Below are positions 32,592 to 39,916 of a stretch of DNA of 64,000 nucleotides, in pieces (positions within the stretch are counted from its first letter, which is position 1; each line of letters begins with the position of its first letter). Source of the stretch: Streptomyces luteolus (GTDB lineage Bacteria > Actinomycetota > Actinomycetes > Streptomycetales > Streptomycetaceae); assembly GCF_029968015.1 (NCBI RefSeq), contig NZ_JASCIS010000005.1:186001-250000 (forward strand). The letters run 5' to 3'. The position numbers and the translations under genes were made by a program. Below the pieces are notes generated by a model. The model was given only the letters and a program-made list of their open reading frames with translations. It did no database searches and had not been told where the DNA came from.

Positions 32592-33764
32592 ATGTCCCCT
32601 CCGTCCCACCTGCTGCGGGCGCCGACCCGTTCCGTCACGTACACGCGCTGGCTGCATCTCTTTGTCGGCTGCGTGGTCTTCGGGATCTGGCAGTTCGTTT
32701 CCGAGGACGCGAACTGGGTTCCGTTCCTGTTCGTGGCGCTCGCGGGTCTCGTGCCGTGGGTGCGGGTCGCGGAAGGCATGCAGGCACGGCTGCTCCTCGC
32801 CCCGGACGGCTCGGTGCCGATCGCGACGGAGCCGTCGTCGACCTGGGCGGACCGTGGCAGGACCTCGCTGTGGATGGTGCTGCGCCTGACGCTCGGCCTC
32901 GGCTCGTCCCTGTTCGCGATGCACTGCCTGGTGCTCTCCTTCGATCTCGTGCGCGTCGCGGCGGGCGGCACGGCGGTCGGATCGCCGGTGCCGCTGCCGG
33001 GCCACTCCTGGTGGTACGCGGTGCTCGCACCGCTGCCGCTGCTCGTCCTGCTCGTCGCGGTCGTTCTGGCGGGACGCCTTGTGACGGAGCTGGCCGTGCG
33101 GCTGCTCGGTCCGTCGGCCGCGGAGCGGGTCGCCGCCCTGGAGGCGCGTACGGAGCAACTCCTCGAACGCACCCGCATCGCAAGGGAGTTGCACGATTCC
33201 ATCGGGCACGCCCTGACCGTCGCGGTCGTGCAGGCCGGTGCGGCGCGGGCAGCGGGCAGCCCGGAGTTCACCGACCGCGCCCTGGACGCGATCGAGGAGA
33301 CGGGCCGCGCGGCACTCGAGGATCTGGACCGGGTCCTGAAGGTGCTGCGCGAGCCGGACCGCCCGCCCGGCAGCAGCCCCGCGCTCACCGCGGCGGACCG
33401 CCTCCTGGACTCGGCCCGCGCCTCGGGCGCGAAGGTCGACTCCGCGCTGACCGGCCCCCTGGACAAGCTGCCGGGCCCCGTCTCCCGCGAGGGCTTCCGC
33501 ATCCTGCAGGAGTCCCTGACCAACGTGCTGCGCCATGCCGGCTCCCCCTCGGACACGACGGTACGGGTACGGATCTCCGCCGCCGACCGCTGCCTCACCC
33601 TGGATGTGACCAACCCTCTGGACGCCTCCGCGACCGCCCGCGCGGCGGGCTGCGGCAGCGGGCTGCGCGGCATCCGCGAGCGCGTCGCCCTCCTCGGCGG
33701 CACGGCGCACACGGGTCCGGACGGGGGCGAGTGGCGGGTCCGGGTTGAGCTGCCGCTGCGGTGA
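32592..33764 (+). CDS. Sensor histidine kinase (NarL/DesK class)
   Basis: The 390-residue protein has four membrane helices in its first 190 residues, then a HisKA_3 dimerisation region with the phospho-accepting His in ARELHDSIGHALT, and a HATPase domain (N box ESLTNVLRHAG, G box CGSGLRGIRERV). This is the kinase class that partners LuxR-type regulators, and one lies 58 bp downstream. The ATG at 32592 lies in a GGCGGC context with little Shine-Dalgarno; a longer frame to 32478 would overlap the divergent promoter. Confidence 0.92.
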   Translation: MSPPSHLLRAPTRSVTYTRWLHLFVGCVVFGIWQFVSEDANWVPFLFVALAGLVPWVRVAEGMQARLLLAPDGSVPIATEPSSTWADRGRTSLWMVLRLTLGLGSSLFAMHCLVLSFDLVRVAAGGTAVGSPVPLPGHSWWYAVLAPLPLLVLLVAVVLAGRLVTELAVRLLGPSAAERVAALEARTEQLLERTRIARELHDSIGHALTVAVVQAGAARAAGSPEFTDRALDAIEETGRAALEDLDRVLKVLREPDRPPGSSPALTAADRLLDSARASGAKVDSALTGPLDKLPGPVSREGFRILQESLTNVLRHAGSPSDTTVRVRISAADRCLTLDVTNPLDASATARAAGCGSGLRGIRERVALLGGTAHTGPDGGEWRVRVELPLR

Positions 33765-33822
33765 GCCCTCAACGGGGCTGCCTGCTCTGCGGCTTGGGCG
33801 TGGGCTCCTCTAGGCTGACGTG

Positions 33823-34473
33823 GTGCCGCTGACCGTCCTGCTCGTAGACGACGAACCACTCGTACGCGCGGGCCTGCGCGCCGTCCTGGAGGCGCAGCCG
33901 GACATCACGGTCGTGGGCGAGGCCGCCGACGGCGCCGCCGTGATCCCGCTGGTGCGGCAACTGCGCCCGGACGTCGTCGCGATGGACGTGCGGATGCCGC
34001 TGCTCGACGGGATCGAGGCGACGCGCGCAGTGCTGCGGACCGTGCAGGACCCGCCGAAGATCGTCGTCATCACGACCTTCGAGAACGACGAGTACGTGTA
34101 CGACGCGCTGCGCGCGGGCGCCGACGGCTTTCTGCTCAAGCGGTCCCGGCCGGCGGAGATCGTGCACGCCGTCCGGCTGGTCGCCGAGGGCTCATCGCTG
34201 CTCTTCCCGGCGGCGGTGCGCTCGTTGGCCGCGCGGTACGGCAACCCGAAGGCCCGCGAGGCGCTCGACCGGGCGGCCCTCACCGAGCGGGAGGCGGCGG
34301 TGCTGCGGCTGATGACGCGCGGCCTGTCCAACGCGGAGATCGCCGCCGAGCTGACCGTCGGCACGGAGACGGTGAAGACCCACGTGAGCGCGGTCCTCGC
34401 GAAGCTGGGCGCTCGGGACCGGACGCAGGCGGTGATCGCGGCGTACGAGTCGGGGTTCGTGTCGCCCGGGTAA
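33823..34473 (+). CDS. LuxR/NarL-family response regulator
   Basis: The 216-residue protein has a receiver domain (LLVDDEPLVRAGLR, phospho-Asp in VVAMDVRMP near residue 54, VVITTFENDEYVYDALRAGA, Lys in FLLKRS) and a C-terminal HTH (LTEREAAVLRLMTRGLSNAE then TVGTETVKTHVSAVL). GTG 33823 is used; GTG 33820 is adjacent. A TAGGCT -10-like hexamer at 33811-33816, with no ribosome site, suggests the transcript may be leaderless. It pairs with the kinase just upstream and probably controls the divergent ABC transporter. Confidence 0.93.
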   Translation: MPLTVLLVDDEPLVRAGLRAVLEAQPDITVVGEAADGAAVIPLVRQLRPDVVAMDVRMPLLDGIEATRAVLRTVQDPPKIVVITTFENDEYVYDALRAGADGFLLKRSRPAEIVHAVRLVAEGSSLLFPAAVRSLAARYGNPKAREALDRAALTEREAAVLRLMTRGLSNAEIAAELTVGTETVKTHVSAVLAKLGARDRTQAVIAAYESGFVSPG

Positions 34474-34554
34474 GTCTCCCCTCCCCGCTCCTTCCCAGAA
34501 GTCCTCAGCGGACAGCTTCGAGGCCCCCCTGGACCCCGCTTCGGGGGTCGCCGT

Positions 34555-34647
34555 TCGACTGCCGCGCCGTCGTGGCTGGTCGCGCAGTTCCCCGTACCCC
34601 TGTTGGGGCACAGATCCGGCCCATCCGGCGTTTGAGGACGAGCCCGC
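34555..34647. repeat. Both dispersed repeat types side by side (copy 5)
   Basis: CCGCGCCGTCGTGGCTGGTC with GCGCAGTTCCCC (34562-34592) is the reverse of the 23325 element. It is followed by CCATCCGGCGTTTGAGGACG (34621-34640), a copy of the palindromic core. The gap 34474-34766 otherwise holds only the promoter of the ROK gene. Confidence 0.7.
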
Positions 34648-34766
34648 AGGGCGATCAGACGGCGCCCGAGCCAACGGTGCCGGACCCGATCGGGGGCTCA
34701 CCCTCGCCGGGGACCGACCTTGCGAGTACGATCCGGCGAACACGCTCGCGACCAGGGAGGACGACG

Positions 34767-35927
34767 GTGGGGCGGCTGACCGGCGGGGACCCCTCGCTGC
34801 TGCGGCGGATCAACTCCGCGGTGGTGCTGCACGCCCTGCGCGGCGTGGAGTTCGCGACGCTCACGGAGATCACCCGCGTCACCGGCCTCTCCCGGCCCAC
34901 GGTCGAGGGCGTCGTCGAGGGCCTGATGGGCGCGGGCCTCGTCGTCGAGGTCGCCGCCGAGGAGGGCGTCGCGCGGCGGCAGGGGCGGCCCGCACGCCGG
35001 TTCCGCTTCCGCGCCGAGGCCGGCCATCTGCTGGGCCTGGAGATCGGCGCTCACCGGGTCGCCGCCGTCCTCTCCGACCTGGACGGGCAGGTACTCGGCA
35101 CCGCGGAGCGGGAGGTCGGCGAGACGGCCTGCGCCGACGAGCGCCTGGAGCGGCTCCGGCTCACCGTCACGGACCTGCTCGCCAGGGCCGGGATCGCCCG
35201 GGAGTCGCTGCGCGCCGTGGGCGCGGCCAGCCCCGGCATCGTGCAGGCCGACGGCGCGGTGCGGCTCTGCACGGCCCTGCCCGGCTGGACCGGTCTCGCG
35301 CTCGGCGACCGGCTGCGGCGCTCCTTCAAGTGCCCGGTCCTGGTCGAGAACGACGCCAACACGGCGGCGGTGGGCGAGCATTGGAAGGGCACGGCTACCG
35401 ACTCGGACGACCTGGTGTTCGTGCTCGCGGGCCTGAGCCCGGGCGCGGGTTCGCTGATCGGCGGGCGGCTGCACCGCGGCTTCGGCGGCGCCGCGGGCGA
35501 GATCGGCGCGCTGCATCTGCTCGGCCGCGAGGTCACGCCCGAGTCCCTGCTGTCCACCACGGGCGAGCCGCTGCACCCCCTGGACGAGCAGGCCGTCACC
35601 GACGTCTTCGCGCACGCCAAGCGGGGCGACGAACAGGCCGCGGCGGCCGTGGAACGCTTCATCCGGCGCCTGGTGCACGATGTGGCGGCGCTGGTGCTCG
35701 CCCTCGACCCGGAGGTCGTGGTGATCGGCGGCTGGGCGGCCGGCCTGGACGGCGTACTGGAGCCGCTGCGCCGCGAGTTGGCCCGCTACTGCCTGCGCCC
35801 GCCGCGCGTCACGCTCTCCACGCTCGGCGAGGCCGCGATCGCCACGGGCGCCCTGCGTCTGGCCCTCGACCACGTCGAGGAGGAGCTGTTCGCCGTGGAG
35901 GGCACGGTCACGGCCCGCCGCGCGTAG
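34767..35927 (+). CDS. ROK-family transcriptional regulator
   Basis: The 386-residue protein has an N-terminal winged helix (SLLRRINSAVVLHALRG, then LTEITRVTGLSRPTVEGVVE) and a ROK sugar-kinase-like domain with LGLEIGAHRVAAVLSDLDG, VENDANTAAVGEHW, GGAAGEIGALHL and VVVIGGWAAGLDG. The usual zinc-binding C-G-C-x-G-C-x-E cluster is absent after GEIGAL, so it is a diverged NagC/Mlc-type repressor. GTG 34767 has AGGGAGG upstream. No sugar genes are adjacent, so its targets are unknown. Confidence 0.9.
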   Translation: MGRLTGGDPSLLRRINSAVVLHALRGVEFATLTEITRVTGLSRPTVEGVVEGLMGAGLVVEVAAEEGVARRQGRPARRFRFRAEAGHLLGLEIGAHRVAAVLSDLDGQVLGTAEREVGETACADERLERLRLTVTDLLARAGIARESLRAVGAASPGIVQADGAVRLCTALPGWTGLALGDRLRRSFKCPVLVENDANTAAVGEHWKGTATDSDDLVFVLAGLSPGAGSLIGGRLHRGFGGAAGEIGALHLLGREVTPESLLSTTGEPLHPLDEQAVTDVFAHAKRGDEQAAAAVERFIRRLVHDVAALVLALDPEVVVIGGWAAGLDGVLEPLRRELARYCLRPPRVTLSTLGEAAIATGALRLALDHVEEELFAVEGTVTARRA

Positions 35928-35984
35928 CGACGGGCGGCCGTGAAGGGCGGTTTCACCGCCCACCGCGCGTGCGACCGCTCGCGT

Positions 35985-36069
35985 CGTACGCACAGGCCGT
36001 ACGCACAGGCCGTACGCACAGGCCGTACGCACAGGCCGTACGCACAGCTCGTACGCACAGGTCGTACGC
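35985..36069. repeat. 13-bp tandem array
   Basis: Six full copies of CGTACGCACAGGC (the last two with end changes) plus a partial seventh run without gaps. The array lies between the converging ends of the ROK and GntR genes. Each unit contains the palindrome CGTACG. There are no spacers, so it is not CRISPR. Confidence 0.9.
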
Positions 36070-36079
36070 GGAAGGATCC

Positions 36080-36826
36080 TCAGAACGTGAGGCGGCAGGT
36101 GTCCGCTCGATACGTGGCCACCGCGACCGCCGCCGTCCGCCCCTGCGCGAAGTAGCGCGTCGTGACGACCAGGACCGGAGCGCCCGGCAGCCGGTCCAGC
36201 TGCTTGGCCTCGTCCGCGCGGGCGGAGCCCAGCTCGACCGCCTGGTCCTCGTCGTCGAAGCCGAGGTTCCGCAGCTCGCGCAGGACGGCACGCGCGCCCG
36301 CGGGGCCCGCCGGGGCGTCGTCAGCACAGAGCGCGGGCACGGATGCGGCGGGGACGTAGAGCAGCTCGGTGGCGACGGGCTGGCCGCCGGTCACGCGGGA
36401 GCGGCGGACGATGTGCACGGCTTCGCCGGCCTCGGTGCCGAGGAGGCGGGCGACGGCGGCGGGCGGAGCGGCCGGGGTGCTGTCGGCCGCCTCCCAGTCG
36501 TCCCCGCTCTCGCCGGGCCGGCCCTGCTGCGCGGAGCCGACGGAGACGCCCATACGGGGCGGGGCGACGGTGGTGCCGACGCCGCGGCGGCGCTGGAGCC
36601 GGCCTTCGAGTTCGAGCTGCTCAAGGGCCTGACGCAGGGTGGCGCGGGCCACGCCGAAGCGGGCCGCGAGCTCTCGTTCGTTCGGCAGGATCTCGCCGAC
36701 GGCGAACTCGGAGTCGAGCGCCTCGGCGAGCACGGTCTTGAGGTGCCAGTACTTCGGCTCCGGCACCGTTTCCAGCTGCGTGGTCCCCACCCTGTCCTCC
36801 GCAATCGCCGTGGCCCGGCGGCTCAT
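36080..36826 (-). CDS. GntR-family regulator with UTRA-type ligand domain
   Basis: The 248-residue protein has a GntR winged helix (YWHLKTVLAEALDSEFAVGE, LPNERELAARFGVARATLRQ, LEQLELEGRLQRRRGVGTTV) and a HutC/UTRA-like C-terminal domain (AVHIVRRSRVTGGQPVATEL then VVTTRYFAQGRTAAVAVATY). HutC regulators sense sugars, amino acids or phosphonates. The ATG at 36826 has AAGGG upstream, and the longer frame is rejected. A palindrome of DasR/HutC type lies 64 bp upstream, fitting autoregulation. Confidence 0.9.
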   Translation of the reverse strand: MSRRATAIAEDRVGTTQLETVPEPKYWHLKTVLAEALDSEFAVGEILPNERELAARFGVARATLRQALEQLELEGRLQRRRGVGTTVAPPRMGVSVGSAQQGRPGESGDDWEAADSTPAAPPAAVARLLGTEAGEAVHIVRRSRVTGGQPVATELLYVPAASVPALCADDAPAGPAGARAVLRELRNLGFDDEDQAVELGSARADEAKQLDRLPGAPVLVVTTRYFAQGRTAAVAVATYRADTCRLTF

Positions 36827-36889
36827 TACGCGCCCTTGTTTATTAAAGGTTCCTGCACTATCTACGCGACGATAGGCGCGCCCCCACCC

Positions 36890-36903
36890 TTGGTCAAGAC
36901 CAA
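36890..36903. promoter_or_regulatory. GntR/DasR-like operator (dre-type palindrome)
   Basis: TTGGTC-AA-GACCAA is a perfect palindrome that matches the DasR responsive element core TGGTC-TA-GACCA except for one central base. It lies upstream of the GntR gene. Either this GntR protein or a DasR-like protein could bind it. Confidence 0.6.
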
Positions 36904-37014
36904 TCCTCAGGCTGTTACAGAGTGAACTCACCTGATTCCGCTGAGTGTTCATGTGCTGTTCGCAGCGGCACACGCGCCCGCAATCCGGCGAACCGATCGG
37001 CCGGGAGACGGCAC

Positions 37015-37045
37015 GGAGCCCTCGCCCGACAGGGGCGAGGGCTCC
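37015..37045. terminator. Strong hairpin terminator after the ECF sigma gene
   Basis: GGAGCCCTCGCCC (37015-37027) and GGGCGAGGGCTCC (37033-37045) form a perfect 13-bp stem with a 5-nt loop, 30 bp beyond the sigma-factor stop codon. No T-run is evident, which is usual in this GC-rich DNA. Confidence 0.85.
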
Positions 37046-37074
37046 GAGGTGCGCGAACGCGGCCGCGTCGGGGC

Positions 37075-37965
37075 TCAGTCCGCGAGCGAGACGAGTTTGT
37101 CCGGGTTACGCACGATGTAGACGGACTTGATGCGACCGTCGACGACATCGACCTGGAGGACGCTGTCCGGCCTGTCGTCGGAGAGGATCAACAGGGCCGG
37201 GCCGCCGTTGAGTTCGAGGACGCGGATCTCGGGGTTCGGCACGCCCTGCCGGACCACACTCGCCATGAAGCGGCCGACGTGTTCGGCGCTCTCCAGGACC
37301 CGCAGCGGCACCTTGGACTTGCCGCCGCTGTCGCCGACGAGCCGGGCGTCGGGCGCGAGCAGCCGCATCAGTCCGTCCAGGTCGCCCTCGGCCGCGGCGC
37401 CGAGGAAGCGCTCGGTGAGGTCGCGGCGCTCGACCGGGTCGACGTCGAAGCGCGGCTTGCGCTCCTCGACGTGTTTGCGCGCGCGGCCCGCGAGTTGGCG
37501 TACGGCGGCCTCGGAGCGCTCCAGGGCCGTCGCGATCTGCGAGAACGGGAAGCCGAAGGCCTCGCGGAGCACGAACACCGCGCGCTCCAGCGGCGAGAGC
37601 GACTCCAGGACCACCAGGACCGCGAGCGAGACTGACTCGGCGAGCACGGCCTGCTCGGCGGTGTCCGGCACGGTCGCGCCGAAGTCCGTGGCGAGCGGCT
37701 CGGGCAGCCACGGCCCGACGTACGCCTCGCGCCGGGCCTTGACGTGCCGCAGCCGGTCGATGGCGAGCCGGGTGGTGATCCGTACGAGATAGGCGCGGGG
37801 TTCGCGGATCTCGTCGTGCTCGGCCGCGGACCAGCGCAGCCAGGCGTCCTGGACCACGTCCTCGGCGTCGGCGACACGGCCGAGCATGCGGTAGGCGACG
37901 CCCGTGAGGACCGGGCGGTGTTCTTCGAAGAGGGCAGTCGCGGTATCGGTGGCCACGCGCCCCAT
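37075..37965 (-). CDS. ECF sigma factor, ECF41/SigJ type, with SnoaL-like C-terminal domain
   Basis: The 296-residue protein has region 2 (FEEHRPVLTGVAYRMLGRVA then DAEDVVQDAWLRW), region 4 (LSPLERAVFVLREAFGFPFS then VRQLAGRARKHV) and a C-terminal SnoaL-like domain of about 110 residues. The latter contains GDSGGKSKVP, the counterpart of the D-G-G-G-K motif of ECF41 factors. In that group the extension replaces a separate anti-sigma factor. The start is ATG 37965; GTG 37956 is an alternative. It is divergent from an alpha/beta hydrolase that may be its target. Confidence 0.92.
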   Translation of the reverse strand: MGRVATDTATALFEEHRPVLTGVAYRMLGRVADAEDVVQDAWLRWSAAEHDEIREPRAYLVRITTRLAIDRLRHVKARREAYVGPWLPEPLATDFGATVPDTAEQAVLAESVSLAVLVVLESLSPLERAVFVLREAFGFPFSQIATALERSEAAVRQLAGRARKHVEERKPRFDVDPVERRDLTERFLGAAAEGDLDGLMRLLAPDARLVGDSGGKSKVPLRVLESAEHVGRFMASVVRQGVPNPEIRVLELNGGPALLILSDDRPDSVLQVDVVDGRIKSVYIVRNPDKLVSLAD

Positions 37966-38135
37966 CCAAGGCCGCGCGAGCGCCGCTGTCCAGGCACTTC
38001 CGCCCGTCGTGGCGCGGCGCACACAACCGCCGGACGGCGGGCGGCGGGCCTCCGGTTCTTGAACTGGGGGCTACCCAGGGGTAATTGTTGCTGACAAGCT
38101 GTCTACGACCCACCGGCGCCCTGACGAGGAGCAGC

Positions 38136-38975
38136 ATGACGGCCCCTGTGTCCTTCACGTCCTTCACCATCGACACCGCGCACGGACCGCGCCCCGTGAC
38201 CGTGGCGTACCGGCGCGCGGGCGCGGGCGAGCCGCTGCTTCTGCTGCACGGCATCGGGCACCATCTGCAGGCCTGGGACCCGGTGTTCGAGATCCTGGCG
38301 GCCGAGCGGGACGTGATCGCCGTGGACCTGCCGGGCTTCGGAGCCTCGCCCGCACTGCCCGAGGGCGCCACGTACGACCTGCCGACCGTCGTCGCCGCGC
38401 TGCGCGGGCTCTGCGAGGATCTCGGCGTGGGCACCCCGCATGTCGCGGGCAACTCGCTCGGCGGGCTGCTCGCCCTGGAGTTGGGCCGCGACAAGCTGGC
38501 GCGTTCGGTGACGGCGCTCTCGCCGGGCGGGTTCTGGAGCGAGGCGGAGCGGCGGTACGCCTTCGGTGTGCTGCTCGGCTTGCGGCGGGGAGCGCGGCTG
38601 CTTCCGCTGCCCGCGATCGAGCGGCTCTCCCGTACGGCGGCGGGGCGTTGGGTGCTGACGAGCACCATCTACGCCCGCCCGTGGCGCCGTCCACCGGAGG
38701 CGGTCGTCGCGGAGACGCTGGCGCTGCGGGACGCGTCGGGCTTCGAGCAGACGCTGGCCGCGGGCCGCGACGTGGTCTTCCGGGACGACGTGCGGGGCCT
38801 GCCGGTCACGGTGGCGTGGGGCACGAAGGACCGGCTGCTGCTGCGCCGCCAGGGAGTGCGCGCCAAGTACGCGATGCCGGATGCGCGCCTGGTCCGTCTG
38901 CCCGGCTGCGGGCACGTGCCGATGAACGACGACCCGGCCGCGGTGGCCCGAGTGATCCTCGACACGAGCCGCTGA
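38136..38975 (+). CDS. Alpha/beta hydrolase
   Basis: The 279-residue protein has the HG oxyanion motif LLLLHGIGHHLQAWDP, the nucleophile elbow G-N-S-L-G-G (Ser near residue 101), the acid in VAWGTKDRL and the catalytic His in GCGHVPMNDDP. No signal peptide is present. The fold matches esterase/epoxide-hydrolase-like enzymes; the substrate is unknown. The ATG at 38136 follows GAGGAG. It is divergent from the ECF41 sigma gene across 170 bp. Confidence 0.92.
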   Translation: MTAPVSFTSFTIDTAHGPRPVTVAYRRAGAGEPLLLLHGIGHHLQAWDPVFEILAAERDVIAVDLPGFGASPALPEGATYDLPTVVAALRGLCEDLGVGTPHVAGNSLGGLLALELGRDKLARSVTALSPGGFWSEAERRYAFGVLLGLRRGARLLPLPAIERLSRTAAGRWVLTSTIYARPWRRPPEAVVAETLALRDASGFEQTLAAGRDVVFRDDVRGLPVTVAWGTKDRLLLRRQGVRAKYAMPDARLVRLPGCGHVPMNDDPAAVARVILDTSR

Positions 38976-39237
38976 CCGGCCGGCCGCCCGGACGCGCCCG
39001 GCGGCACCCGCCGACAGGCCCGCCGTGACGCGGCGAGCGGTGCGGCGGCGGCGGGCGCCGGGCGGAAGATCACGGGGCGGCGGGAGTTGTGAGTCGGCTC
39101 ACCCGAAGGCCTTACGGTCACGTCCGCACGGGCCGTCGAGAGCATCAACTCACCATGAGTGTGCCCGAGTTGAGGCCTTCACCCCGGCGGTTCCCACTTA
39201 CGCCGGGCTGACACGGGTGTTCCGTACTCTGGCGGAC
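38976..39237. other. Gene-free spacer of about 260 bp
   Basis: Only short symmetric elements are visible: GTGAG-TCGG-CTCAC near 39090 and ACTCA-CCA-TGAGT at 39148-39160. A frame from 39025 reads into the small gene at 39238 but lacks ribosome site and homology. The second element may be a promoter-proximal site for the small gene. Confidence 0.4.
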
Positions 39238-39417
39238 ATGGCCAGTTTCTCCTCGTACCGTCGAGCGCCGCGCTCCGCCGCGTCGGTGAACGCGGACATC
39301 CGTGCGCTCTGGGCGCGCGCCCGCGGACGGCTGTCCGCCGATGAGCGGGTGGCTTATGACCGGCTCGTCGTCGAGTGGGCCGCCGCCGTGCGCGGCGAGC
39401 AGCACCGCGCCGCCTGA
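39238..39417 (+). CDS. Small helical protein, unknown function
   Basis: The 59-residue basic protein begins MASFSSYRRAPRSAASVNAD and is probably two amphipathic helices (ADIRALWARARGRLSADERV, then YDRLVVEWAAAVRG). The ATG at 39238 has no ribosome site but TACTCT lies about 10 bp upstream, so it may be leaderless. Small proteins of this look are conserved beside other genes in Streptomyces. No function is known to me. Confidence 0.65.
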   Translation: MASFSSYRRAPRSAASVNADIRALWARARGRLSADERVAYDRLVVEWAAAVRGEQHRAA

Positions 39418-39435
39418 GCCGGGCGCAGGCACGTC

Positions 39436-39786
39436 ATGCGCCGCATCGATATCCGTACCCTTGTCCGTTCCATCCGTAAATCGCCAACCCCTTCGCCGCG
39501 CACACCGGCACCCCCGTCGCCCCGCCGTGTCCGGTCCCGGCTCGCGCAGGCGCCCGTGCTCGGGCTGCTGGGCGCGCTGGGTCTGGTCGTGGTGATCCGG
39601 CTCGACAGCGCGGCCGGGCCCACGACGGCCCGGCTCGCGCTCGTCGCCTGGGCCTCCGCGGGCACGGGCGTCCTGGTCGCGGCGATCCTCACGCACTGCC
39701 TGGCGCGCCGGAACGGGCGCGTCCGCGGCGACCGCCCACCGGGCGCGCCCGACCGTGCGCGGACACCGCGCGGCACGGTCACGTGA
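39436..39786 (+). CDS. Small membrane protein, unknown function
   Basis: The 116-residue protein has a Pro/Arg-rich N-terminal tail (about residues 1-38), two membrane helices (about 40-57 and 65-88) and a basic C-terminus. It lies 18 bp after the previous small gene, so they may form an operon. Minus-strand frames in the same place are shadows. No family is recognised. Confidence 0.6.
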   Translation: MRRIDIRTLVRSIRKSPTPSPRTPAPPSPRRVRSRLAQAPVLGLLGALGLVVVIRLDSAAGPTTARLALVAWASAGTGVLVAAILTHCLARRNGRVRGDRPPGAPDRARTPRGTVT

Positions 39787-39792
39787 CCCTCG

Positions 39793-39814
39793 GTTCAGCC
39801 TCCCTTCACCCATG
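39793..39814 (+). promoter_or_regulatory. Candidate PHO box (PhoP site)
   Basis: Two adjacent 11-bp direct repeats, GTTCAGCCTCC and CTTCACCCATG, match the PhoP DRu form (G-T-T-C-A-C-C followed by four less conserved bases). A TAGTAG -10-like hexamer lies about 25 bp downstream (near 39840). This is the arrangement of PhoP-activated promoters. The downstream gene is a PhoD phosphatase, as expected for the Pho regulon. Confidence 0.6.
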
Positions 39815-39916
39815 ACCGCAGCCTTGTGGCGCCCGACCTAGTAGCGTGCGGGCACCCGGGGCGGGCGTCGGCCGTCCCGTACGTGGATCGTCGTAGCCGT
39901 CACAGGAGGCGCATCG

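Noticed and set aside
35985..36069. CRISPR-like array
   Set aside because: Units are contiguous at 13 bp with no unique spacers and no cas genes nearby; it is a minisatellite.
37966..38135. ECF41 promoter for the hydrolase
   Set aside because: TGTCACA and CGTC elements at 16-18 bp spacing were not found by eye.
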